The position numbers and the translations under genes are program-made. Positions 17,855 through 25,584 of a stretch of 64,000 nt of DNA are shown here, piece by piece; the stretch's first letter is position 1; every line of letters begins with the position of its first letter. This stretch comes from Ramlibacter henchirensis (GTDB taxonomy: Bacteria; Pseudomonadota; Gammaproteobacteria; Burkholderiales; Burkholderiaceae_C). Under the pieces are notes generated by a model, which worked only from the letters and a program-made list of their open reading frames with translations, did no database searches and was not told where the DNA came from. Where the stretch lies: NCBI RefSeq assembly GCF_004682015.1, contig NZ_SMLM01000003.1, positions 310,001 through 374,000 on the forward strand. Reading direction: 5' to 3'.

Positions 17855-18893
17855 ACTCGAACTTACTCTGATTGGTCCAAATGTCGGTGAGAGCGTCATT
17901 GCCCACTACCAAGGCAATTGGTTTCTTTTCGATAGCTGTACGGATCGGAAAACTGGCGAACCGGCTGCCCACGTTTATCTAACGTCCATCGGGGTCCAGC
18001 CGGAACAAGTCCGTGTGATCGCCTGCACCCACTGGCACGACGACCACTTCCGTGGACTCGGTAGGCTTAGCGAGGTTTACTCGCACGCTCAGCTTTGGAT
18101 GTCACACGCGCTCCGACGCGAAGAGTTCATCGACGTGGTAGAGGCGTGGCGCAATTTTCCTTCTGGAGCTTATCCACACACTTCGGGCCTTGAGGAGTTG
18201 ACAAAGTGCGTGGACATCGCACGTGAAAGGAACAGGCCGCCAATGTTTGCGTCCCACGACAAGCGTATGTGGCTGTCAGAGGATGGCACTGGAGAGCTGT
18301 GGTCGCTTAGCCCATCGGCGGCGATGATCGTAAAAAGCCAACAAGACATCGCAGCTCTGTTCCCCGCGACCTGGTCAATCAAGAAAGCGGCAGCCGAGAG
18401 TCGACCGAATCACATCGCAGTTGCAATGCATCTGCGCGCGGGAAATCACTCGATCATTTTGGGATCTGACCTTGAAGAAGAGGGCGATCCTCAAACGGGA
18501 TGGAGCGCAGTGATTGCGAGCACGGCGAAGCCGCCGCAGCGCGGGAGTCTGTACAAAGTCGCGCATCACGGCTCTGAAACTGGGCACCACGGCGGCATTT
18601 GGACCAGCTTACTTTCGGCAAGGCCAGTGGCCGTACTAAGTCCTTTCTCGCGCAGTCACCTGCCGCGCGACTCGGACGTGACCCGCCTAAAGGGGCTGTC
18701 GTCAGCGGTGTACATAACTGCCAAGCGAGGGAAGACTGAGGTGAAGCGTACCGGCGCAGTGGGCAAGTTCACGCAGCAGAAGAAGCTGCGCGTAATTGCC
18801 GGGCTCGCGGGGGCCGTGACCTGTCGAATCGACGCGAGTAATCCGGCAGCCGAATGGTCGATTCAGCTCGAAGGGCTGGCGGAGAAGCTGTAG
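17829..18893 (+). CDS. MBL-fold metallohydrolase, gene 3 of the MBL operon
   Basis: A 354-residue metallo-beta-lactamase-fold enzyme. The dinuclear metal motif is His68-Trp-His70-Asp71-Asp72-His73 (THWHDDH), followed by LGSDLEEEG and VAHHGSE, as in ComEC-like and related hydrolases. There is no signal peptide or membrane segment, so it acts in the cytoplasm; the substrate could be a nucleotide, nucleic acid or other ester. The ATG at 17829 is preceded by GGGAG; a longer frame from 17769 overlaps gene 2 more deeply. It is the last gene before attR, about 40 bases away. Confidence 0.85.
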   Translation: MPGPPLPNELELTLIGPNVGESVIAHYQGNWFLFDSCTDRKTGEPAAHVYLTSIGVQPEQVRVIACTHWHDDHFRGLGRLSEVYSHAQLWMSHALRREEFIDVVEAWRNFPSGAYPHTSGLEELTKCVDIARERNRPPMFASHDKRMWLSEDGTGELWSLSPSAAMIVKSQQDIAALFPATWSIKKAAAESRPNHIAVAMHLRAGNHSIILGSDLEEEGDPQTGWSAVIASTAKPPQRGSLYKVAHHGSETGHHGGIWTSLLSARPVAVLSPFSRSHLPRDSDVTRLKGLSSAVYITAKRGKTEVKRTGAVGKFTQQKKLRVIAGLAGAVTCRIDASNPAAEWSIQLEGLAEKL

Positions 18894-18935
18894 CCGCTTG
18901 TGCTACGCTTGCGGCTCGTTCGCTTGCGGGCGTGT

Positions 18936-18982
18936 CCTTCACACGGCAGGGGTCACATGTTCGATCCATGTATCACCCACCA
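18936..18982 (+). repeat. attR copy of the tRNA-Val 3' end
   Basis: Exact 47-bp copy of 4982-5028. The 5' half of a tRNA is absent upstream of it, so this is not a second tRNA gene but the right junction of the island. Confidence 0.93.
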
Positions 18983-18990
18983 ATCTGAAA

Positions 18991-19026
18991 ACTCCGTAAG
19001 TCCCTGACTACGGAGTTTTTTCTTTT
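18991..19026 (+). terminator. terminator downstream of attR, probably the tRNA-Val's own
   Basis: Stem ACTCCGTA (18991-18998) with TACGGAGT (19009-19016), then TTTTTTCTTTTT. It lies eight bases after the repeated CCA end, just where a tRNA terminator would be in the empty site. Confidence 0.85.
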
Positions 19027-19157
19027 TGGCATCGTTCCCGAATCAGCCGGAAAGCCAAACAGGTCTACGCCACATCGGATGCTGATCGCAAGGCTCACGC
19101 CGCGGCTAAGGAGATCCTGCAAGCCAAGAGGGATGACCTGGCTGGCAAAGCGTTCGC

Positions 19158-19613
19158 TCAGCGCGCCAGTTGCCCGCGAAGCTCGCCGCCCGGATTTGCG
19201 GCCGTGTGGATGTTCACGTAGTAGCGGCCGCCCTTCAGGTCCGCGTATTGCTCGGCGGTGAGGGTTGCGGTGCCCGTGATGGGCGACTGCGCGACGCTCG
19301 GGAACGGAATCTTGACGCCCGCGTTCTGCCCGGCAGGAGCGGGGCCGTGGATGTGACCCATTGTCGCCGGCCCGGTCAGGCCCGAGTAGGTGACGCGGTA
19401 CGTCATGGCCATCGTCGAGGGGTTCACCGTCACTTCGGCGCTTCCGGTCCCAGCGCTCGAGACCGGCGGCACTTCCTGCGCCCCGGAGAGCGTCGCGCGA
19501 TACGTCTCCATGCCACCCGTGCCACCGCCCATACGCATTTGGCCACAGGCGCCGAGAGCCATCGCGAACGCGGTTGCAACAAGGCAGCGGGCAAACAAGT
19601 GACGTGAAATCAT
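19158..19613 (-). CDS. CHRD-domain lipoprotein
   Basis: A 151-residue protein with a lipoprotein signal (basic start, hydrophobic core, lipobox ending ALGAC) and one CHRD domain (YRATLSGAQEVPPVSSAGTGSAEV ... HIHGPA ... YYVNIHTAANPGGELRGQL). CHRD domains occur in chordin and in many bacterial envelope proteins of unknown role. The ATG at 19613 gives a 22-residue signal; an earlier in-frame ATG at 19643 would weaken it. The gene reads toward the island terminator. No operon partner is evident. Confidence 0.88.
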   Translation of the reverse strand: MISRHLFARCLVATAFAMALGACGQMRMGGGTGGMETYRATLSGAQEVPPVSSAGTGSAEVTVNPSTMAMTYRVTYSGLTGPATMGHIHGPAPAGQNAGVKIPFPSVAQSPITGTATLTAEQYADLKGGRYYVNIHTAANPGGELRGQLAR

Positions 19614-19774
19614 GAGGGGCACCCCAGGAAGTGGATGTCTCATTGTGGTGAAGGCATGGGCCGGCCGGGGTGGTGGATTCCCTGCCTTCGGAACCTCATC
19701 CTTGCAGCATCTACTCGCTCGCGTGATGCGCGCAAACGAGGTGAACCGTGGGCGCGCTGCGGAGTCAACCAGAG

Positions 19775-20713
19775 ATGATTCCGAGACATCTGCGCGCGGC
19801 AGTCGCGCCAGCCGCGTTGGTCGCGGCACTGGTCGGGAGCGGATGTGGTGGCGGCGGCGACGTCGCTCCACCGACCGCGCCGCCCGCGACTTCCGTTAAC
19901 AGCGCCACCTACGCGGCCGGCAGCCCGCAACGGCTGGCCTACGATCAGCTCAATGCAGCCCGGCTGCGCTGCGGCTTCGGGCTGCTCGCGCAATCCGCGG
20001 CCCTCGACCAGGCAGCGGCGGCCCATGGCAACTACATGAGCCTCAACAGCGAGTTGGGCCACGGCGAGGATCCCGGCAAGCCCGGCTTCACCGGTGCGAC
20101 GCCGCTCGACCGCGCCCTGGCCGCGCGCTATGCCCCGCGCGCTGTGGGCGAGGACATCTCCGCCAGCGGATCGCCCGGCGGCTCGACGGCAGCCGATGCG
20201 ATCCGCAACCTCATGGCCGCCCCGTACCACGCCAAGTCGCTCCTGACCGGCTTCCGCGAAGTAGGCCTCGCATGGAACGTCGTGGCCTCGCTCGACACGC
20301 TGACCGTCGATCTGGGCGTCCCGGCTTCGGCGCAGTTGCAGTCACCACAGGGTGTGGCCACGTTCCCTTGCGCGGACACCACCGATGCCGTGGCCCGTGG
20401 CGGCAACGAATCGCCTTCGCCCTTCCCGTCCAACCCGGATGCGCAATGGGGCCAGCCAATCACCGTGGCAGGGCCCCAGGCGCTGCGCATCACCTCGGCC
20501 ACCATCACCGGTCCGTCCGGACCCGTGGCACTCCTGGTCACCTACGGCTCGGGCGCGACGGCCGACCCCAATGGCGCCTTCGCCGACGGATGGTTCTCCC
20601 TCATCCCGGAGGTGCTGCAGCCCAGCACGAGTTATGCGGTTGCGATCGACTACACCGTCAGCGGCACTCCCGGCTCTGCGCGCTTTTCGTTCACCACGGG
20701 CGGTGGCCGTTGA
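19775..20713 (+). CDS. CAP/SCP-domain lipoprotein
   Basis: A 312-residue secreted protein with a lipoprotein-type signal (LVAALVGSGC followed by Gly-rich linker). Residues ~50-170 form a CAP (cysteine-rich secretory, antigen 5, PR-1) domain: LAYDQLNAARLRCGFG, an early AAHGNYM histidine motif, GHGEDPGKPGFTG, and GEDISASGS. The second half (SATITGPSGPVALLVTYG) is a beta-rich domain. Bacterial CAP proteins are exported, with lipid or surface roles mostly unknown. The ATG at 19775 was preferred to GTG 19748. It is a single gene, divergent from the CHRD gene and convergent with the operon that follows. Confidence 0.85.
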   Translation: MIPRHLRAAVAPAALVAALVGSGCGGGGDVAPPTAPPATSVNSATYAAGSPQRLAYDQLNAARLRCGFGLLAQSAALDQAAAAHGNYMSLNSELGHGEDPGKPGFTGATPLDRALAARYAPRAVGEDISASGSPGGSTAADAIRNLMAAPYHAKSLLTGFREVGLAWNVVASLDTLTVDLGVPASAQLQSPQGVATFPCADTTDAVARGGNESPSPFPSNPDAQWGQPITVAGPQALRITSATITGPSGPVALLVTYGSGATADPNGAFADGWFSLIPEVLQPSTSYAVAIDYTVSGTPGSARFSFTTGGGR

Positions 20714-20747
20714 ATGCCGTGCCCGCGGTGGCCGCAATCTCGAAACC

Positions 20748-21491
20748 TCACCGACCCTTCGGCTGCATCGCGGCCTGGTAGCGCGCCTTGTTCTCCGCAT
20801 TGGGCGGGTACAGGCCCGGCAGCGCTGCGCCCTTGTTCACTTCGTCCATGATCCAGCCCTCGAGCCGCTCCTGCTCCGGCGCTTCCTGCAGCACGTGCTC
20901 CAGCAGCGCAGCGGGGATCAGCACCGCGCCGTCGTCGTCGCAGACCATCACGTCGCCCGGGAACACCGCAACGCCGCCGCAGGCGATCGGCTGCTGCCAC
21001 GCGACGAAGGTGAGTCCGGCCACGGACGCCGGTGCGGCAGCGCCGCCGCACCACACCGGCAGATTCGTGCCCAGGACGCCTTGCACGTCACGCACCACGC
21101 CATCGGTGACCAGGGCGGTGATGCCGCGCCTGGCCATCCGGGCGCAAAGAATGTCGCCGAAGATGCCCGCATCCTGCACGCCCATGGCGTCGACCACGGC
21201 GATGCAGCCCGCCGGCATGTCCTCGATGGCGGCGCGCGTGGAAATGGGCGAGCCCCAGGACTCCGGCGTGGCGAGGTCCTCCCGGGCCGGTACGAAGCGA
21301 AGCGTGAAGGCTCGCCCGACCAGCCGCGGCTGGCCGGCGCGGATCGGGCGGGCGCCGCGCAGCCACAGGTTTCGCAAGCCCTTCTTCAGCAGCACGGTGG
21401 TGATGGTGGCCGTGGTGACGCGCGAGAGCGTCTCGATGACCTGGGGGTCCAGGTCCATGGTTGCGGGTGCGGGGGTGGGGGGCATGGACAT
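20748..21491 (-). CDS. RraA-family (HMG aldolase-like) protein
   Basis: A 247-residue member of the RraA/HMG-aldolase family, which includes 4-hydroxy-4-methyl-2-oxoglutarate aldolases and RNase E regulators. The core is visible: VVDAMGVQDAGIFGDILCARMARRGITALVTDGVVRD, with the G-x-T-D/R-D region that binds substrate and metal. It is longer than the ~160-residue RraA. AAGGAG stands eight bases before the ATG. It is the last gene of the minus-strand operon with a DapA-family lyase, 12 bases from it, so a catabolic aldolase or decarboxylase role is more likely than RNase control. Confidence 0.88.
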   Translation of the reverse strand: MSMPPTPAPATMDLDPQVIETLSRVTTATITTVLLKKGLRNLWLRGARPIRAGQPRLVGRAFTLRFVPAREDLATPESWGSPISTRAAIEDMPAGCIAVVDAMGVQDAGIFGDILCARMARRGITALVTDGVVRDVQGVLGTNLPVWCGGAAAPASVAGLTFVAWQQPIACGGVAVFPGDVMVCDDDGAVLIPAALLEHVLQEAPEQERLEGWIMDEVNKGAALPGLYPPNAENKARYQAAMQPKGR

Positions 21492-21503
21492 GGGAAGGCT
21501 CCT

Positions 21504-22436
21504 TCATCCGAGTTCGTGCAGGCGCTTGTCCTGCCGGCGCACCAGGCGATCGATGTCCGCAAGGTCCTGGGCCGAGAGCCTGGGTCCGGGCTTGCGAACG
21601 AACGGCGAGGCGATCGCGCCGCGCTGGTGCAGCAGGTGCTTGCGCACGGCCAGCCCGATGCCGGCCTGCTGCTCGTAGCGCGCGAGCGGGAGGTACGCGT
21701 CGAACAGGTCATGGGCGCGCTCGACGTCGCCTCCCGCATGGGCCGCGACCACGTCGACCATCATCTCGGGCCAGGCGAAACCGGTCATCGCGCCATCGGC
21801 GCCGCGCGACAGTTCCTCGGGCAGGAACAGGCCGCCGCCGTTGCCGGTGAGGATGGATACGCGGCGCACTTCGCCCTTGTCGCCGGCGGCGCGAATGGCC
21901 GACAGCTTCGCCAGGCCCGGCCAGTCCTCGTGCTTGAGCATCACGCAGTGCGGCGAATTTTTCAGGATGCGCAGGATCACCGCCGGTGACATCTGCACGC
22001 CGGTCGCGACGGGATGGTCCTGCAGGCACCAGGGCACCGGCCCCAGCGTCTCGTTCACCATGTCGAAGTAACCCGCGATCTGGTCGTCCGTGCGCACCGT
22101 GGAGGGCGGCGCCACCATCACGCCGGACGCACCGAGGTCCATCACCGCCCGGGTGAGTTCGCCCATGGCCGCGAAGCCGGGCGAGGACACGCCCACGACG
22201 ATGGGGACCCGGCCGGCGGCACGCTGCACGACCTGGCGGGTGAACGCCTTGGCTTCTTCCGCGGTGAGCTTCGTCGCTTCGCCCATGATCCCCAGGATCG
22301 TGAGCCCGGTGACGCCGCGCTCGAGGCAGAAGTCCACCATGCGGTCGGTGCTGGCGAGGTCGAGCGCGCCGCCGTCGGTGAACGGCGTGACGGTGATGAG
22401 GTAGACGCCCTTGGCGGACGTGTCGAATCGGTGCAT
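21504..22436 (-). CDS. DapA-family (N-acetylneuraminate lyase superfamily) lyase
   Basis: A 310-residue class I aldolase or dehydratase of the DHDPS/NAL superfamily. The GxxGE phosphate/carboxylate motif is at LTILGIMGEATKL, and the Schiff-base lysine is most likely in CVMLKHEDWPG. The usual tyrosine in a YNxPxxTG segment is replaced (CLQDHPVATGV), so it is probably not a lysine-biosynthetic DHDPS. In the operon context it may cleave or dehydrate a 2-keto-3-deoxy sugar acid or similar compound. GGAG lies seven bases before the ATG. It follows the transporter gene by 13 bases. Confidence 0.88.
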   Translation of the reverse strand: MHRFDTSAKGVYLITVTPFTDGGALDLASTDRMVDFCLERGVTGLTILGIMGEATKLTAEEAKAFTRQVVQRAAGRVPIVVGVSSPGFAAMGELTRAVMDLGASGVMVAPPSTVRTDDQIAGYFDMVNETLGPVPWCLQDHPVATGVQMSPAVILRILKNSPHCVMLKHEDWPGLAKLSAIRAAGDKGEVRRVSILTGNGGGLFLPEELSRGADGAMTGFAWPEMMVDVVAAHAGGDVERAHDLFDAYLPLARYEQQAGIGLAVRKHLLHQRGAIASPFVRKPGPRLSAQDLADIDRLVRRQDKRLHELG

Positions 22437-22449
22437 TGGGAACTCCGGT

Positions 22450-24495
22450 CTATGAAATCCGCGGCTTGGCCGAGTGCGCGGCCCGCCGTGCGAGCTGCAT
22501 CACGAGGACAAGCAGCAGGAGGACGAAGCCCGTGCCGTTGGCGAGGCCCGACGGGTAGACGAGCGCGAGGCCGGCGGCGACGAGCAGCACGCGTTCGAAG
22601 GCGCTCGTCCGCAGCAACGCCCAGCCCTGGAAGGCGGCGGCCAGCGCAGCGATCGCCGCGGCGGCCGTGAGGGTCACCTTGGCCACCAGCAGCCAGTCGG
22701 CGCCCGCCGCCGCCTTGGCCGATCCCATGAGCAGCAGCGCGCGGCCATCGGGATCGAGCACGAACATGAACGGCAGCAGGAACGCGGGGAGCGTGTACTT
22801 CCAGCAGTGCAGCGTCGTCTTGTACGGATCGCCGCCGGTGATCGCCGCCGCCGCGAAAGGCGACAGCGCCGTGGGGGGAGACACTTCCGAGAGAACGGCG
22901 TAGTAGAAGATGAACATGTGCGCGGCGAAATCGGGCACGCCGAGCTTGGTCAGCGCCGGCGCGGCGATCACCGCGCAGATGATGTAGGACGCCGTCACCG
23001 GCACCGCGAGGCCGACGATCCACACCACCAGCGCGGTGAAGATCGCGGTCAGCAGCAGGGACCCCGCGGCGTACGCGATCACGATGGAGCTGAACTTCAG
23101 GCCGAGCCCGGTGAGCGTGACCACCCCCACGATGATCCCCGCGCCCGCGCAGGTCGCCCCCACGTTGAGCATGCCGGTGGAGCCGCCTGCCATCGCCCTG
23201 GTCAGCGGCATGTCCAGGAGCTTGCGGCCCAGTTTCCCCGGTGCGGTGAACAGGTCGTACGGGATCAGCGAGGTGTCGCGTCGCAGCAAGCTCGTCGCCA
23301 GGGAGACGGCGGTCGCCCAGAACACCGACATCACCGGGGAAAAGCCCCACACCATGAAGGCGATGATCGAGACCAGCGACAGGAAGTGGAACCAGTAGCG
23401 GCGCGCCAGGGCCCACGCCGTCTGAACTTTCTCGAAGGTGATGTTGCCCATCGCGTACTTGCGCGCGTCGATCTCCACCATCAGGAAGAGCGCCAGGTAG
23501 AACAGCACCGTGGGGATGACCGCCATCAGCAGCACATCCATGTAGGAGATCTTGAGGAACTCGGCGATCAGGAACGCCGCCGCCCCGAGCACCGGCGGGG
23601 AGATGATGGCGCCAAGGCCGCCAGCTGCGAGCAGGCCGCCCGCCGCGTTGCGCTCGTAGCCGACCTTGGAAAGCATGGGGTAGGCCACGGAAGCGAGCGT
23701 GACGGTGGTCGCCACGCCGGAACCGGAGGGCCCGCCCAGCAGGAACGAAGACAGCACCACGGTGCGCCCTGCGCCCGTGGGCCTGCCCCCCATCGCCGCG
23801 AAGGAGAAATCGATGAAGAACTTGCCGGCGTTGGAGTACTGCAGGAAAGCGCCGAAGATGGTGAACAGGATGATGAGCGAGGACGAGACGTCGATCGCCA
23901 CGCCGAAGATGCCTTCCAGCGTCATGTACATCACACCCACCAGCCTGCCGACGTCGTAGCCCTTGTGCGTCCACGGCGCAGGCAGCCACGGGCCGGCCAG
24001 CGCATAGGCGAGGAACGCGGCCGTGATGACCGGCATGACCCAGCCGCTCGTGCGCCGCATGGCCTCCAGCACGAGCACGATCAGCGCGATGCCGAACGCG
24101 ACGTCCCAGGGCAGCGGTAGCGTGTTGCGGTCCGTGAAGTCATCGCCGCCGCGGATGGCGTACGCCGCCACCGCGATCGCGATCGCCGCCGCCAGCCAGT
24201 CCCACCACATGATCCGGTGGCGGAAGCGCCGCGCGACGGGGAACAGCAGGAAGGTGAGGGCGAGCACGAACGCCACGTGGACGCCGCGCATCGTCTGCGT
24301 CGGCACGATGGAATACGCGGAATAGAGGTGGAAGGCGCTCATTGCGACCGCCCCCAGGGTGAGGAAGACGGCGAGGCCGCCGCGCGGCCTGTTGGCCGCG
24401 CCTTCCTCCGCCTCGATGTACTCCTCGGCCTTCTGCAGGCTCTCAGACGAGACTGCCGCGGCCTCCGAGAGCGACACGCGGGCAGGCTCGTTCAT
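22450..24495 (-). CDS. TRAP transporter fused 4TM/12TM permease
   Basis: A 681-residue inner-membrane protein with many hydrophobic segments, of the fused DctQ-DctM type that works with TAXI binding proteins. An N-terminal cytosolic tail of ~45 residues is followed by the small-subunit-like helices, then the large subunit with typical repeats (FLLGGPSGSGVATTVTLASV, GGLLAAGGLGAIISPPVLGAAAFLIAE, FFIFYYAVLSEVSPPTALSPFAAAAI). It would import the operon's carboxylate substrate using an ion gradient. It lies 24 bases after the binding-protein gene. Confidence 0.93.
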   Translation of the reverse strand: MNEPARVSLSEAAAVSSESLQKAEEYIEAEEGAANRPRGGLAVFLTLGAVAMSAFHLYSAYSIVPTQTMRGVHVAFVLALTFLLFPVARRFRHRIMWWDWLAAAIAIAVAAYAIRGGDDFTDRNTLPLPWDVAFGIALIVLVLEAMRRTSGWVMPVITAAFLAYALAGPWLPAPWTHKGYDVGRLVGVMYMTLEGIFGVAIDVSSSLIILFTIFGAFLQYSNAGKFFIDFSFAAMGGRPTGAGRTVVLSSFLLGGPSGSGVATTVTLASVAYPMLSKVGYERNAAGGLLAAGGLGAIISPPVLGAAAFLIAEFLKISYMDVLLMAVIPTVLFYLALFLMVEIDARKYAMGNITFEKVQTAWALARRYWFHFLSLVSIIAFMVWGFSPVMSVFWATAVSLATSLLRRDTSLIPYDLFTAPGKLGRKLLDMPLTRAMAGGSTGMLNVGATCAGAGIIVGVVTLTGLGLKFSSIVIAYAAGSLLLTAIFTALVVWIVGLAVPVTASYIICAVIAAPALTKLGVPDFAAHMFIFYYAVLSEVSPPTALSPFAAAAITGGDPYKTTLHCWKYTLPAFLLPFMFVLDPDGRALLLMGSAKAAAGADWLLVAKVTLTAAAAIAALAAAFQGWALLRTSAFERVLLVAAGLALVYPSGLANGTGFVLLLLVLVMQLARRAAHSAKPRIS

Positions 24496-24519
24496 GCCGG
24501 GCTAACCCGTGTCCCCGCG

Positions 24520-25476
24520 TTAGTTGACCTTGACGCCGCGCTCGGCGAAGTACTTGAGCGCGCCCGGGTGGTACGGGATGGGGGTGGCGCTCGCCTTCTG
24601 GTTCTCCAGCTTGAAGTTCTCGGCTTCCTTGTGGACCGCGACCAGTTCGTCCTTCTTCTCGAACAGGGTCTTGACGATGTTGTAGGCCGTCTTCTCGTCC
24701 ATGCTGTCGTGGGCGACCAGGATGTTCATGACCGTCGCCTGCTTGTTGTCGGCGTCCATGCCCTTGTAAACCGCCTTGGGGATGGTGTCCTCGACATACA
24801 GGTTGCCGTACTTCCTGTTCATGGCCGCCACGAGCTCGGCATGGTCGATCATCCTGATCTTGGTGTTGGGCGTGTTGGCCAGGTCGGTCACCGCCGCGGT
24901 GGGCAGGCCCCCGACCCAGAAGAACGCGTCGATCTTGCCGTCCTTGAGGGCGTTGACCGATTCCGCGACGCCCAGGCGCTCGCGTTTCATGTCGCCGTCC
25001 TTGTCCATGCCCGCCGCCTCGATGAGGCGGAAGGCCATCACCTCGGTGGCGCTGCCGGGCGAGCCGGTCGACACGCGCTTGCCCTTGAGGTCGGCGAACT
25101 TGTTGATGCCCTTGCCCTCGACGCTCACCACGTGCATGCGGTTCGGGTACAGCACGGCCAGCGTCTTCACCGGCACCTTCTGGCCCTTGAACTTGTCCTC
25201 GCCCTTGTAGGCGTCCTGGGCCGCATCGCTCATCGAGAAGGCGACATACGGCTTGCCGCTCGCGATCAGCTTCAGGTTGTCGACCGAGCCGCCCGTCACT
25301 TCAGCCGTGGCCTGCATTCCGGGGACGTACTTGGACAGCACGGCCGCGAGCCCGCCGCCCATGGGGTAGTACACGCCGCCGGTGCCGCCGGTCGCGATCG
25401 AGATGTTCTGCGCGATGGCCGCGAACGACAGGCCGGCAGCGACGAGCGCGGCAAGAAAGTACTTCAGGAACTTCAT
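24520..25476 (-). CDS. TAXI-family TRAP solute-binding protein
   Basis: A 318-residue periplasmic receptor with a Sec signal (MKFLKYFLAALVAAGLSFAA, cut near AIAQ). The TAXI signature region is present: ISIATGGTGGVYYPMGGGLA, followed by the two-lobed binding fold. It presents substrate to the fused TRAP permease encoded next. TAXI receptors are reported to bind dicarboxylates or amino acids, so the ligand is not certain. AGGAGA stands before the ATG. A 108-base gap separates it from the dehydratase gene upstream in the same direction. Confidence 0.93.
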   Translation of the reverse strand: MKFLKYFLAALVAAGLSFAAIAQNISIATGGTGGVYYPMGGGLAAVLSKYVPGMQATAEVTGGSVDNLKLIASGKPYVAFSMSDAAQDAYKGEDKFKGQKVPVKTLAVLYPNRMHVVSVEGKGINKFADLKGKRVSTGSPGSATEVMAFRLIEAAGMDKDGDMKRERLGVAESVNALKDGKIDAFFWVGGLPTAAVTDLANTPNTKIRMIDHAELVAAMNRKYGNLYVEDTIPKAVYKGMDADNKQATVMNILVAHDSMDEKTAYNIVKTLFEKKDELVAVHKEAENFKLENQKASATPIPYHPGALKYFAERGVKVN

Positions 25477-25584
25477 CGGTTTGTCTCCTGTTGAACGAGC
25501 AGGGGCACTGCCCCGGTGCCTCCCGATTCTTGCAATGCGCCCGGTCGCCCGCTCTAGTGGCTTTCCAGCAGTGAGCCCCGGGTT

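Larger units (their letters stand above)
4982..18982 (+). mobile_element. integrated genomic island in tRNA-Val (13,954 bp)
   Basis: Bounded by perfect 47-bp direct repeats (4982-5028 and 18936-18982). The left copy is the anticodon-to-CCA part of tRNA-Val, and a tyrosine integrase gene starts about 106 bases inside it. Modules from left to right are integrase, small wing protein, primase-helicase, a nuclease-like orphan, an HTH regulator with three tiny genes, then cargo of lower G+C than the flanks. No relaxase, mating genes, terminase, portal or capsid genes were found, so it resembles a P4-like satellite or a non-conjugative integrative element that needs a helper. The element length is the distance between the two repeat starts. 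Confidence 0.92.

Noticed and set aside
18931..18982. Second tRNA-Val gene at the right end of the island
   Set aside because: Only the 3' 47 bases are present; acceptor 5' strand and D arm are missing, so it is an att site.
22474..24120. A 548-codon plus-strand frame opposite the TRAP permease
   Set aside because: Antisense shadow, rich in Arg, His, Gln and Gly; the minus strand encodes a clear membrane protein.
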